A stretch of DNA of 64,000 nucleotides. Origin: Halorussus salinisoli. Lineage in GTDB: Archaea; Halobacteriota; Halobacteria; Halobacteriales; Haladaptataceae. Positions 33,704 to 42,182 of this stretch are shown here, piece after piece (position 1 is the first letter of the stretch; each line of letters begins with the position of its first letter). Below the pieces are notes generated by a model, which saw only the letters and a list, made by a program, of their open reading frames with translations, searched no databases and was not told the origin of the DNA. Position numbers and translations under genes: made by a program. The stretch is from assembly GCA_005239435.1 (NCBI GenBank), contig ML241305.1, forward strand, positions 62,001 through 126,000, read 5' to 3'.

Positions 33704-34833
33704 TACTCGAACACCTCCAGTCGATACTGCTGGGCCATGTTGTTCGTCGTGAGCAGGTCCATGAGTTCGCTCTCGCCGCCGCGCCGGACCCGGTCGCGGT
33801 GGCGCTCGATGGTGTCGAGCGCCTCGTGGACCTGCTCGCCGAACAGTTCTTCGAGGTACGGCCGCGGGATGCGCTCGACGTCGATGGACTCGCCGGTCTC
33901 CTCGTCGTGCTGAGGCGGCGCGAACGGCGGGATGTAGTAGACGTTCGGCTGAGTGTTGAACTCGGGGTGGAGTCGGAGCGCGACTTCGTACTCCTCGACC
34001 AGTTTGTATATCGGCCCGTCCTCGTCGTCGAGGTAGCCCACGAGTCGCAGTTGTGGCGGGCACTCGGTGGCGCAGGCGGGCGGGACCGCCTCGCCGTCGT
34101 TGAGGTTGAAGTTCCCCTCGCCAGTATCCCCGCCCTCGATGCGGGGGTAGCAGAAGATGCACTTCTCCGAGCGCTTGCGCATCACGTTGTAGTAGACCTT
34201 GTTGTACGGACACCCCTCCACGCAGTAGCGATATCCGCGGCATCGCTCCTGGTCCACGAGGACGATGCCGTCCTCCTCGCGCTTGTAGAGGGCCTTCCGC
34301 GGGCAGGCCTCCGCGCAGGACGGATGGGTACAGTGGTTGCAGATTCGCGGGAGGTAGAAATAATACGAGTTGGGGTACTCGCCCGCGCCCTGGTCCTCGT
34401 CCCAGTTGGGACCCCACTCCGGTTCGCTACCTTGGGGTCGAAGCGCGTCGTCGCTCCCGTCGTACATGATCTCGCTGTGGTTGAACTCCCACGCCCGGCC
34501 CCAGTCCTCCTGGGACGGGAGTTCGCCGGGGTCGCGCTCGCCGTGGGCGTCGTTCTCGGCCTGCTCGGGCGACTCGTAGCCGCCGCCCTTCTCCTCCCAG
34601 TTGCGGGGGTAGCCCTCGCCGGGTTTGGTCTCGACGTTGTTCCAGTACATCCACTCGCGGCCGCCGCTGTCGGTCCAGAGCTTCTTACAGGCGATGGTGC
34701 AGGTCTGACAGCCGATGCACTTGTTGAGGTCCATCACCATCGCCACCTGGTGGTCGATGCCGTCCGCGACGTCGATGCCGCGCTGGTCGGACTGGGTCGT
34801 GGTGGTCTCGTCTTGCTGATTCTGGGAACTCAC
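33703..34833 (-). CDS. narH: Respiratory nitrate reductase beta subunit (Fe-S protein)
   Basis: A 376-residue ferredoxin-like subunit with four Fe-S cluster motifs: CIGCQTCTIACKKLW, CNHCTHPSCAEACPRKAL, CRGYRYCVEGCPYNK and the CIFC...CATEC region. The segment YWNNVETKPGEGYP matches NarH specifically. In the third motif Tyr stands where E. coli NarH has Trp, which is consistent with one [3Fe-4S] cluster. It has no signal peptide and would be carried out by Tat with NarG. The GTG start at 34833 overlaps the narG stop. Confidence 0.93.
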   Translation of the reverse strand: MSSQNQQDETTTTQSDQRGIDVADGIDHQVAMVMDLNKCIGCQTCTIACKKLWTDSGGREWMYWNNVETKPGEGYPRNWEEKGGGYESPEQAENDAHGERDPGELPSQEDWGRAWEFNHSEIMYDGSDDALRPQGSEPEWGPNWDEDQGAGEYPNSYYFYLPRICNHCTHPSCAEACPRKALYKREEDGIVLVDQERCRGYRYCVEGCPYNKVYYNVMRKRSEKCIFCYPRIEGGDTGEGNFNLNDGEAVPPACATECPPQLRLVGYLDDEDGPIYKLVEEYEVALRLHPEFNTQPNVYYIPPFAPPQHDEETGESIDVERIPRPYLEELFGEQVHEALDTIERHRDRVRRGGESELMDLLTTNNMAQQYRLEVFE

Positions 34834-37800
34834 TGAGAATCACCTCCGGGCGACTCCTCGCCCGTCGCGTCGGTCGCTTCGCCCTCCTCCGTCGCGTCGG
34901 TCGCCGCACCTCCGGTCGTCGTCTCGCGGGGTTCCGTACCGTCTTCGTCCGCCGTCCCGCTTTCGGTCGTCTCCGCACCTCCGGTCGTCGTCTCGCCGCC
35001 GTCCTGTCCCTCGACGCGTTCGACCTCGACACGAACGTCGCTGTTCACTCCCGTCGGTCCCCAGTAGTTCGGGACGAATTCGAGGTGTTCGCCGGTGTCC
35101 TCGGGGTACTGCACCAATTGGGTCGGCTTCATGTACATCCCGACGAGGGTGTTGAAGTTGCCCCGACTCGGGAACTGGAACCGTTCCCACGCGAAGTACA
35201 TCCGGGCGACCCCGGGTTCGCTACTCGGGTAGATCTTCGCCTGGAGTTCGAGGTCGTCGAGGTCGTTGTAGATGCGGACGGTGTCGCCGTCTTCGATGCC
35301 GCGCTCCTCGGCGTCCTCCGGACTGAGGTAGACGAGCGGTTCGCCGCGCTGGAGTCGGAGCATGTGCTCGTTGTCGCGCCACGTCGAGTGGATGGACCAC
35401 CGACCGTGTGGCGTGTTGTACCGGAGCGGGTAGTCCTCCGACGACTGGAGTTCCTCGGGTTCCTTGTGGGTCGGAAGCTGTTCGCCGAAGTCGAGGAACC
35501 AGTCGTGGTCGATGTAGTACTGCTGGCGGCCGGTGAACGTCGGCCACGGCTCTTTCTCCTGGACGTACCGCTTCCACGGGGTGTAGGCCTCGCCGTCCTC
35601 GACCGGCGAGGTCCAGTGTTCGCCCGCGTCGAGGAACCGCCGGGGTTGCTCGACGACGTCCTCGAAGGTTATCTGCTCGTCGCTGTCCTCCGGGTTCGTC
35701 TCCTCGGAGTGTTCGAGGATGAACTCGCAGGCCGCCCGGTCGTCTTCGAGCGCGCCCGGTTCGTCGGTCTCCCAGTCGCGCACGTAGTCGTCGTGGACCG
35801 AGGTGAGGTCTATCTGGCGGTCGAACTCCCGGTCGTCGACGGGGTCGACGCCCCGTTCCTGGGCCACCTCCTGCACCCGTTCGGCGATGAGACGGAATAT
35901 CTCCCAGTCGGACTTCGACTCGCCGAGGGGTTCGATGGCTGGCGTGAACGGGTGGACGTACGAGTGCATGTCGGTCATCGACAGGTCGTGCTTCTCGTAG
36001 TGGCTGGCCGCCGGAAGCACGATGTCGCTGTAGAGCGCGGTCGAGTCCATCCGGAAGTTGATGTCCACGACGAGGTCGAGTTTCGGCCAGAGGACGTTCT
36101 CGATGGCGACGCCGCCCTTCGACTGGTTGAAGTAGTTGCCCCGCCAGACGAACATCGTCGACGGGTCGGGACGCGACCCGTCCTCGCGCTCGGCGGGGTA
36201 GACGGGCATCCACCCCTCGTCCACGGCGGTCTGGATGCGCTGGCGCGTGTCGGGATCGATGTTACCGAGGATGTCGCCGTGGAAGTACGTCCACAGGGTG
36301 GTCGGCACGGCGCGGGTGCCGCTCGTCGGGAACGTGAGTCGGTTCCAGCCGCGGTAAGTCCAGATCTTCTCCTGGCCGACGTAGTGGTCGAACCCGGTTC
36401 CCTGTCTCCCGATGTGGCCGGTGAGCGTCACCAGCAACTGGATGGCGCGATTGCCCAAATCGTTGTGATACCAGTCGTTGACGCCTTTGCCGTGGATTAT
36501 CTTCCCCCGGTCGGACTGGGCGAACTCCCGGGCTATCTGCTGGTGGGTGTCCCGGCCGACGCCCGTGATTTCGTTGATGCGCTCGGGCGTGTAGTTCGAC
36601 AGTTCGTCCCGCAGGTTCAGCCACACCGTTCGCACGTTCGCGCTTCCGCCGCCCTGCACGTCGACGCTCCGCTCGACGCCGAGTTGCGGGTCGAAGCCGA
36701 GTTCGATGCTGGCGTCGTGGTCGTGCTTGCCGTCGCGGTTCCCGAGCGACCCCGGTGCCTGCCGGAGGGTTCCCTGCTGGTCGGCCATCACGAACACCTT
36801 CTCGGCGTCGCCGTCGGTCGAGAGGTTCCGAACGTCCGCGACCCGGAGGAGCTTTCCGGTGTCCTCGCGGACGAGCAGCGGCATGTCGGTCTGTTCCTTG
36901 AGGTGCGGGACGTCGTGCAGGCCCTCGTCGACGATGGTTCGAGCCATCCCGAGCGCGAGCGCGGCGTCCGACCCCGCCTTCGGCGATAGCCACTCGTCGC
37001 AGTGGATGGCGGTCTGGGAGTAGTCGGTGAAGACGCCGACCCGCTTGGTCCCCTTGTACGCGGCTTCGAGGAAGAACTTCGCGTCCGGGATGCGGGTGAC
37101 GTTGACGTTCGACCCCCACGCGATGATGTAGTCGGCGTTGTACCAGTCGGCGCTCTCGGCGTTGTCGGTCTGGGTGCCCCACGTCAGGGGTTCGCCCGGC
37201 GGCAGGTCGGAGTACCAGTCGTAGAAACTGTGGCTCACGCCGCCGATGAGGCTGATGAACCGCGTCCCCGAGGCGAACGAGACGGGACTCATCGCCGGAA
37301 TCGGCGTGAACGCCGAGATGGCGTCGTAGTTGCCCCGCTCGACCTCGGTCACGACCTTCTGGGCGATCTCGTCCAGCGCCTCGTCCCACGAGATGCGCCG
37401 CCACTTGCCCTCGCCGCGCTGGCCGACCCGGCGGAGCGGGTACTTGATGCGCTGCTCGGCGTTGACGTAGTCGGTGTAGCACGCGCCCTTCTGGCAACCG
37501 CGGGGGTTCGACGACGGGAGTTCGTCGTTTATCTCGGGATAGTCGGAGGCCTGCTCCTCGCGCCAGACCTGCCCGTTCTTGACGTAGACGTTCCACGAGC
37601 AACTCCCCGTGCAGTTGACGCCGTGGGTACTCCGGGAGACCGAGTCCCAGTCCCACTTCTCGCGGTAGAAGTCCTCCCAGTCCCGGTAGGGGTAGTTGCC
37701 GATGTAGTCGTCGCCCTCGACCGCTTCGAGCCCCCGCATCTGGGTGAACTCGTCGGCGACGGTCGTCCCGCCCGCGCCGACCGCGGCCGTCACGCCGAGT

Positions 37801-37886
37801 CCCTTCAGAAAGCCTCGGCGACCGATGCTCCTGTCGTTCGCTTCGCGTTCGTCTTCCGCGTCGAGGTTCGGGTCGTGGTCACTCAT
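34830..37886 (-). CDS. narG: Respiratory nitrate reductase catalytic subunit
   Basis: A 1018-residue molybdenum enzyme reducing nitrate to nitrite. It starts with a Tat signal (GRRGFLKGLG, R23-R24), so it works outside the membrane, unlike bacterial NarG. The first Fe-S cluster uses His88, Cys92, Cys96 and Cys131 (HGVNCTGSC), the His form typical of NarG. The molybdenum ligand Asp is D223 in SFYDWYSDLPP, matching Asp222 of E. coli. Other NarG segments include QTDNAESADWYNADYIIAWG and KGTKRVGVFTDY. The C-terminal 70 residues are a Thr/Gly/Glu-rich tail. Related haloarchaeal enzymes also reduce chlorate and perchlorate. Other type II substrates are less likely given the operon. Confidence 0.93.
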   Translation of the reverse strand: MSDHDPNLDAEDEREANDRSIGRRGFLKGLGVTAAVGAGGTTVADEFTQMRGLEAVEGDDYIGNYPYRDWEDFYREKWDWDSVSRSTHGVNCTGSCSWNVYVKNGQVWREEQASDYPEINDELPSSNPRGCQKGACYTDYVNAEQRIKYPLRRVGQRGEGKWRRISWDEALDEIAQKVVTEVERGNYDAISAFTPIPAMSPVSFASGTRFISLIGGVSHSFYDWYSDLPPGEPLTWGTQTDNAESADWYNADYIIAWGSNVNVTRIPDAKFFLEAAYKGTKRVGVFTDYSQTAIHCDEWLSPKAGSDAALALGMARTIVDEGLHDVPHLKEQTDMPLLVREDTGKLLRVADVRNLSTDGDAEKVFVMADQQGTLRQAPGSLGNRDGKHDHDASIELGFDPQLGVERSVDVQGGGSANVRTVWLNLRDELSNYTPERINEITGVGRDTHQQIAREFAQSDRGKIIHGKGVNDWYHNDLGNRAIQLLVTLTGHIGRQGTGFDHYVGQEKIWTYRGWNRLTFPTSGTRAVPTTLWTYFHGDILGNIDPDTRQRIQTAVDEGWMPVYPAEREDGSRPDPSTMFVWRGNYFNQSKGGVAIENVLWPKLDLVVDINFRMDSTALYSDIVLPAASHYEKHDLSMTDMHSYVHPFTPAIEPLGESKSDWEIFRLIAERVQEVAQERGVDPVDDREFDRQIDLTSVHDDYVRDWETDEPGALEDDRAACEFILEHSEETNPEDSDEQITFEDVVEQPRRFLDAGEHWTSPVEDGEAYTPWKRYVQEKEPWPTFTGRQQYYIDHDWFLDFGEQLPTHKEPEELQSSEDYPLRYNTPHGRWSIHSTWRDNEHMLRLQRGEPLVYLSPEDAEERGIEDGDTVRIYNDLDDLELQAKIYPSSEPGVARMYFAWERFQFPSRGNFNTLVGMYMKPTQLVQYPEDTGEHLEFVPNYWGPTGVNSDVRVEVERVEGQDGGETTTGGAETTESGTADEDGTEPRETTTGGAATDATEEGEATDATGEESPGGDSQ

Positions 37887-38070
37887 TGGTGGTTTCGATG
37901 AAGACGGTACTCACTCCGAGAGCGGCCCCGCACGCGCCGAGCGCGAGGCCGGGCAGGGTCGCGCCGCCGACCTCCAATCCGACCGCGACGAGACCGAGAC
38001 CGCCGAGTTTCGTGGCGTAGTCGAGGAGTCGATACGTCCGGGTCGGGACCGCGACGAGCGGTCTACTCAC
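37879..38070 (-). CDS. Small membrane protein between narC and narG
   Basis: A 63-residue protein with two hydrophobic helices ([20 protein letters not shown] and [17 protein letters not shown]). The GTG at 38070 is preferred over an ATG at 38100, because it overlaps the cytochrome b stop by eight bases, the pattern found throughout this operon. Its own stop overlaps the narG start by eight bases. A small ORF is also found at this position in described haloarchaeal nar operons. Function unknown; it may stabilise the membrane complex. Confidence 0.7.
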   Translation of the reverse strand: MSRPLVAVPTRTYRLLDYATKLGGLGLVAVGLEVGGATLPGLALGACGAALGVSTVFIETTNE

Positions 38071-39535
38071 GCGAATCCCCTTCCAGAGGTTGCTCTTCAC
38101 TCTCTGTATGTTCGTCTACCCCTTCTATCCCTTCGTCTTCCACATCTGTTTCGTTCCCTACGGGTCGCTCGGCCGCCGACTCGCCGCCTCCGTCAGCGGC
38201 GGGTTCGCCGCGCTCGGGCGCCCGCGTCCGGTCGTTCCCCTTGAGCACGAGGTAGGTGATAGCGCCCGCGACGGCCGGGCCGACGATGACCGCCGCGATG
38301 AGCACCGTGTTGATCAGGTCGGTCGAGATGTCCACGATGTCCGCGAGGATGTTGTTCATCCCGGCGATGGACGCTATCATGATGAATATCACCGCCGCGA
38401 CTCCGACCGCAGTCTGCCACGGCCGGGCCAGCGGGTCCGCCGTGAAGTGGGTCGGTTCCTCCCGGTAGTCGATGAACGGCCACGCGAACACTATCGCAAA
38501 GACGATTCCCGGTAGGACGACGCCGCTGAGGAACTCGGTCGAGACGTGTACGTCGGTGAACGGGACGGTGAACCCCATCCACGCCGGCATCAGTTTCAGG
38601 AAGCCGAACACCCACATCAGGAACCAGTCGGGCATGATGAGCGACGGCGTCGCCGACGGGTCGTTCGGGCCGTACTGGGCGACGTTGTGGACCGGCAGGA
38701 ACCCCGCCAGCAGCGAGAGGGTCGCCAGCGTCAGGAAGAACACCACGACGCTGACCGCGGCCTGGTTCGGGAACGCCGGGAGACCGACCACGTAGGTGTC
38801 GTCGCCGCGGTCGATGGTGAGTTCGCCCGCCACGTCGCCGCTTCTGGGACCTTCGGTGTGCTTCTGGCGTATCAGTATCGCCATGTGGACACCGATGAGT
38901 CCGATGATTGCGACCGGGATGACGAAGACGTGAAGGAAGTAGAAGCGGGGGACGGTCGCGCTCGACGGGTAGTCGCCGCCGAAGACGATTTTCGCTATCA
39001 GGTCGCCGAGCAGGGGGACCGAGGTGGCGATGCTGTACCCGATTCCGGTCGCGGTGCTGGCGAACTCGTCGAACGGGAGCGAGTAGCCGGTGTACGCCGC
39101 GAAGATGGCGAGCAGGGCCAGCAGACCGCCGACGACCCAGTTGGGTTCGCGCGGGTTGCGGTACGCCCCGGTGAAGAACACCCGGAGCATGTGCAGACCG
39201 ATGGACGCCACGAAGAAGTGGGCTGCCCAGTGGTGGAGTCGCCGCAGGAACATCCCGTACGGCACGTCGTAGGTGATGTTGAGGACGCTCACGAACGCGG
39301 CGGGCAGGTCCTCGCCCTGATACTGGGCCACGCTCCCGTCGTAGGTCACGGTGGTCGTACTCGGTTCGAAGAAGAAGCCGAGGAACATCCCCGTCAGGAC
39401 CAGCACGGCGAACGAGAACAGCGCGACTTCGCCCAGCAGGAACGAGTCCTCCGCCGGGAACGCCTTGCCGAGGAACGCGCTCCCCCGGTCGAGGTCGAAG
39501 CGCGCGTCGAACCAGTCGTAAATCGAGCGCCACAT
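38063..39535 (-). CDS. narC: Cytochrome b of the nitrate reductase electron-transfer complex
   Basis: A 490-residue cytochrome b/b6-type protein with about ten membrane helices. The haem-ligand histidines appear as [20 protein letters not shown] and as [19 protein letters not shown]. The quinol-site motif reads PDWF, where bc1 complexes have PEWY and many archaeal versions vary. The C-terminal 65 residues are an acidic, disordered tail (for example [20 protein letters not shown]). With the Rieske protein it would oxidise menaquinol and pass electrons to the reductase outside the membrane. Confidence 0.9.
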   Translation of the reverse strand: MWRSIYDWFDARFDLDRGSAFLGKAFPAEDSFLLGEVALFSFAVLVLTGMFLGFFFEPSTTTVTYDGSVAQYQGEDLPAAFVSVLNITYDVPYGMFLRRLHHWAAHFFVASIGLHMLRVFFTGAYRNPREPNWVVGGLLALLAIFAAYTGYSLPFDEFASTATGIGYSIATSVPLLGDLIAKIVFGGDYPSSATVPRFYFLHVFVIPVAIIGLIGVHMAILIRQKHTEGPRSGDVAGELTIDRGDDTYVVGLPAFPNQAAVSVVVFFLTLATLSLLAGFLPVHNVAQYGPNDPSATPSLIMPDWFLMWVFGFLKLMPAWMGFTVPFTDVHVSTEFLSGVVLPGIVFAIVFAWPFIDYREEPTHFTADPLARPWQTAVGVAAVIFIMIASIAGMNNILADIVDISTDLINTVLIAAVIVGPAVAGAITYLVLKGNDRTRAPERGEPAADGGGESAAERPVGNETDVEDEGIEGVDEHTESEEQPLEGDSRE

Positions 39536-39541
39536 CCGGTA

Positions 39542-40336
39542 TCACTCCTGCACCCCGACGGGGGCCTCGAAGTCACCCGTGGCGACGAGATACCCGTCGC
39601 TCGACAGCGTGATTGGGAGTTGCGGGAGCGGACGCGGCGGCGGGCCGCCGACCACCGTCGCGCCCGAGAGCGCGTCGAACTTCCCGAAGTGACACGGACA
39701 GACCAGCGTCTCGTCCTCCTGGTCGGAGACCATACACCCCGCGTGGGTGCAGACCTTCGAGTAGGCGGCGTAGCCGCCCACGGTGAATTCGAGGTCGGTC
39801 TCGCCGCCGTACTCCTCCTCGGGGAATCGGACGAGTAGCGTCGGCGCGTCGCTGATGTCGGGGTTGGTCTCCGGAAACACCGTGAGGGTCTCGCCGTTCT
39901 CCAGTCTGTTCTCCTCGATTCGCTCGCCCTCTCCGTCGACCAGCGCGGTGGCGTCCGAGTATATCGGACCGGTGTACGTCCGCTCGAACACGCGCGTCAA
40001 CCCTGCGAGCGGTGCGGCCAGGCTCCCGACCGCGGCCAATCCGCCGACCGTGGCGAGTACCTTGGCGACGTCTCGGCGTTCGAGTCGGCCGTCTCCGTTC
40101 GGACGGTCGTCGGTGCCGGACGTCGCCGCTTCCGGCTCGCCGTCGGCGTTCCGGTCCGACGGGGCCGTTCGGTCGTCGTCGGGCCGGCCGCCGTCGGCGC
40201 GGGCGCACGGACAGCCCTCGGGCGGGTCGGTCAGTGGGCCGCCCGACGGGTCGGTCGATAGTTCGTCCGACGAGTCGGGCGGTGGGTCGTCGGTCGTCGG
40301 TCGTTCCGAGTCGGTCGGTTGGTTCCTGTCTGTCAT
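39542..40336 (-). CDS. narB: Rieske [2Fe-2S] protein of the nitrate reductase complex
   Basis: A 264-residue protein. Rieske box 1 is CTHAGC (C196, H198, C201) and box 2 is CPCHFGKFD (C213, C215, H216), so all cluster ligands and the disulfide pair are present. A Tat-type anchor (RLERRDVAKVLATVGGLAAV, about 84-103) precedes the domain, which would hold the cluster outside. The first 83 residues form a Pro/Asp/Ser-rich region with an unusual CPC at 42-44; this long cytoplasmic extension is not typical of Rieske proteins. It sits six bases from narC and three from the upstream gene. Confidence 0.9.
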   Translation of the reverse strand: MTDRNQPTDSERPTTDDPPPDSSDELSTDPSGGPLTDPPEGCPCARADGGRPDDDRTAPSDRNADGEPEAATSGTDDRPNGDGRLERRDVAKVLATVGGLAAVGSLAAPLAGLTRVFERTYTGPIYSDATALVDGEGERIEENRLENGETLTVFPETNPDISDAPTLLVRFPEEEYGGETDLEFTVGGYAAYSKVCTHAGCMVSDQEDETLVCPCHFGKFDALSGATVVGGPPPRPLPQLPITLSSDGYLVATGDFEAPVGVQE

Positions 40337-40339
40337 CGG

Positions 40340-40981
40340 TTAGTGTCCCCGTTTCTCCGCGACTTTGACGTGCGGCATGAACCACGCGTAGTACGCGACG
40401 GTGAGCGCCGCGAGCGAGAGAAACAGCCCCGCCGCGTAGAGACCGAAGTACTGCGTCCGGGCCAGCGTCAGGTACTCGCCGGTGAACAGCGCCGAGAACA
40501 CGATCGAGAGTATCGTCAGCGCGGCCATCACGACGATGCCTTCGTTCGACCCGGTCGCGTCGTGGTACTCGACGAGCCATCGCTCCTCCGTGCTCAGCCA
40601 CGAGGGCCGACGGACGCCGCCGTCCGCCCGTTCGTCCGCCGACTCCGAGTCGCGTTCGGCGTCGCGGTCACCGGAGTAGCCGCCGTCGGAGACGACTACT
40701 TCGGCGTCGGCGTCCGACTGCCTGACGGCGCTGTTCATGAACCGGTGTGCCCCGACGAGAGCACCGTAGAGTCCGAACAGCGCGACCCACACGATGACGC
40801 CGACTTGGCTCGGCGAGAGCTTGCTCGGCGTGTCTACCGGACCGTCGAGCGGTCGCACGTCGCTGACGCTCGGGTCGATGGTTATCTCTTCGCTCGCCGG
40901 TTCTCCGTGGAGTGCGACGTACCACATCGGAAGCAAGACTAACGCGACGAGTACTCCGACGACGAGCGTCTCTCGTCTCAC
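40340..40981 (-). CDS. Membrane protein, first gene of the nitrate reductase operon
   Basis: A 213-residue protein with four membrane segments: LVVGVLVALVLLPMWYVAL, VGVIVWVALFGLYGALVGAH, IVVMAALTILSIVFSALF and YFGLYAAGLFLSLAALTVAYYAW. A charged loop (about 85-140) lies between the second and third. GTG start at 40981 has a good ribosome site (GGAGGT, six bases upstream). It corresponds in position to the first ORF of described haloarchaeal nar operons. Function unknown, probably part of the quinol-oxidising membrane unit with NarB and NarC. Confidence 0.72.
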   Translation of the reverse strand: MRRETLVVGVLVALVLLPMWYVALHGEPASEEITIDPSVSDVRPLDGPVDTPSKLSPSQVGVIVWVALFGLYGALVGAHRFMNSAVRQSDADAEVVVSDGGYSGDRDAERDSESADERADGGVRRPSWLSTEERWLVEYHDATGSNEGIVVMAALTILSIVFSALFTGEYLTLARTQYFGLYAAGLFLSLAALTVAYYAWFMPHVKVAEKRGH

Positions 40982-41043
40982 CGCTGGACCTCCCTCTGAT
41001 TCGTTTCCATCCTTCGTATCCCCGTTTTGCCTTCAGTCCCAGC

Positions 41044-41057
41044 TTCGTGGAATCGAA
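41044..41057. promoter_or_regulatory. TTCG-N6-CGAA inverted repeat in the nar/narO intergenic region
   Basis: A short dyad (TTCG 41044-41047, CGAA 41054-41057) lies about 65 bases before the first nar gene. NarO-type regulators are reported to use a short semi-palindromic site; this is a weaker candidate than the dyad at 41071-41089. Confidence 0.25.
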
Positions 41058-41070
41058 AGGCCAGACGGGG

Positions 41071-41089
41071 AATCACCGTAAACGTGATT
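41071..41089. promoter_or_regulatory. Dyad operator candidate between narO and the nar operon
   Basis: AATCAC, seven bases, GTGATT forms a perfect 6-base-arm inverted repeat about 95 bases before the first nar gene and about 100 before narO. It overlaps an AT-rich GCATAATC box usable as minus-strand TATA. Such a place suits control of both directions. Confidence 0.5.
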
Positions 41090-41181
41090 ATGCGCTGTCC
41101 CTCTATATGTAGCCTCTTTAAGTAGAATATGGCAGATTAGTTAGGAACGACTTATGGAGGTCGGCGAAGTCTACGTGGAGT

Positions 41182-41817
41182 ATGAGGGGGGAGAGCGTCT
41201 TTGCAGAGGTGAAGATTCGGGACCCGGCCGTGTGTCAGGTCGCCACCGCGTCCGAACCCACTGCGACGGTGAACCGCGTGTCGCGGACCGTGCCTGCGAA
41301 CGACGAGGAGGACGTCACCGAGGAACTGGAGCTGGCGGACGCCTCGTCGGACGCCGACCCGACGGCGAACCCCGTGGACGAGGCCAACGGCGTGTTCCGC
41401 CTCCGACGCCCGGTCGGTCAGGGGTGCGCCTGCGAACTCATCGAACGACACGACTGTCCGGTTCGCAGTATCTACGCCGAGGGTGGACAGCTGTCGTTGA
41501 CCTTCTACGCCAGGGACCTCCGGACGATTCGACGGGCCGTCGCCGACCTGAAAGACGTCTCGGACGGGGTCCACCTCCAGTGTCTCTATCAGACGGGCGA
41601 GAAGTCCTCGCGGAACATCGTCTACATCGACCGCGAACTGTTCACCGAACGCCAGCGCGAGGTCCTCCGGACTGCGTACGAGATGGGTTACTTCGCCCAC
41701 CCGAAGGAGGCGAACGCGGGCGACGTTGCCGCCTCGCTGGGTATCGCGCGGACCACGTTCGCCGAACACCTCTCGACGGCACAGCGGAAACTTCTCGACC
41801 GCTTGCTCGGCGAGTAG
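41182..41817 (+). CDS. narO: NarO-type oxygen/redox-responsive HTH_10 regulator
   Basis: A 211-residue regulator with the cysteine pattern described for haloarchaeal NarO: C18, then C82-X-C84 and, seven residues on, C92 (GCACELIERHDC). These cysteines probably hold a redox-sensitive metal or Fe-S site. The C-terminal Bat-type helix-turn-helix spans about 148-208 (LFTERQREVLRTAYEMGYF, SLGIARTTFAEHL). In Haloferax volcanii NarO activates denitrification genes when oxygen is low. The divergent position at the head of the nar operon strongly supports the same job here. A TATA-like CTTTAAGT near 41116 precedes it. Confidence 0.88.
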   Translation: MRGESVFAEVKIRDPAVCQVATASEPTATVNRVSRTVPANDEEDVTEELELADASSDADPTANPVDEANGVFRLRRPVGQGCACELIERHDCPVRSIYAEGGQLSLTFYARDLRTIRRAVADLKDVSDGVHLQCLYQTGEKSSRNIVYIDRELFTERQREVLRTAYEMGYFAHPKEANAGDVAASLGIARTTFAEHLSTAQRKLLDRLLGE

Positions 41818-41895
41818 TTCCGTCGACGAGAATCCTTAATGACCCTACAAAGCGAGGGCGTCGATTTAGGTCGGTCAGTCGTGTCCAAAGTCGAG

Positions 41896-42036
41896 ATGGC
41901 CCAGAAGTATCGGTTCGCCTGCCCTACCTGCGAGGAACGCGTCATCGTGGACCGAGACGTGCGCGACAAACTCCTCACGCAGGGCTGCGTCGTCTGTTCG
42001 GCAAGCGTTTACCCGAACTGCTTCGAGCCAGTCTGA
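41896..42036 (+). CDS. Small zinc-ribbon protein
   Basis: A 46-residue protein starting MAQKYRFACPTCEE with two cysteine pairs, CPTC and CVVC, followed by a further Cys (YPNCF). This matches the short haloarchaeal zinc-ribbon families that usually number 45-60 residues. A longer reading from GTG 41881 or ATG 41839 is open, but the extra residues look unrelated and a TTAATG box at about 41835 fits a leaderless start nearer 41881-41896. Function unknown; it follows narO by some 80 bases. Confidence 0.65.
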   Translation: MAQKYRFACPTCEERVIVDRDVRDKLLTQGCVVCSASVYPNCFEPV

Positions 42037-42061
42037 GGCGTTCAAATCTGAGGCGTTCAAA
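42032..42061 (+). repeat. Exact 15-base tandem duplication across a stop codon
   Basis: TCTGAGGCGTTCAAA occurs twice in direct succession (42032-42046 and 42047-42061). The first copy contains the TGA stop of the zinc-ribbon gene. A third, degraded copy follows. Confidence 0.8.
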
Positions 42062-42182
42062 TTCGAGGGGTCAAGTTCGCAAGAAGTACCTGCGGATGTG
42101 GCAGAAGGAGGTCGTCGTTTCGGTATTCACCGACCAGCGAGCTGGTAGTCGAGAATCGAGGAGTACAGTACGAGGAAGCTAC

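Noticed and set aside
35085-36989. 634-codon plus-strand frame inside narG
   Set aside because: It is an antisense shadow of narG, rich in Val/Arg/Asp/Leu without conserved motifs.
34830-40981. DMSO, selenate or perchlorate reductase instead of nitrate reductase
   Set aside because: The HGVNCTGSC cluster motif, Asp ligand segment SFYDWY and NarH segment NNVETKPG all match NarGH, and a NarO-type regulator is adjacent. Side activity on chlorate or perchlorate remains possible.
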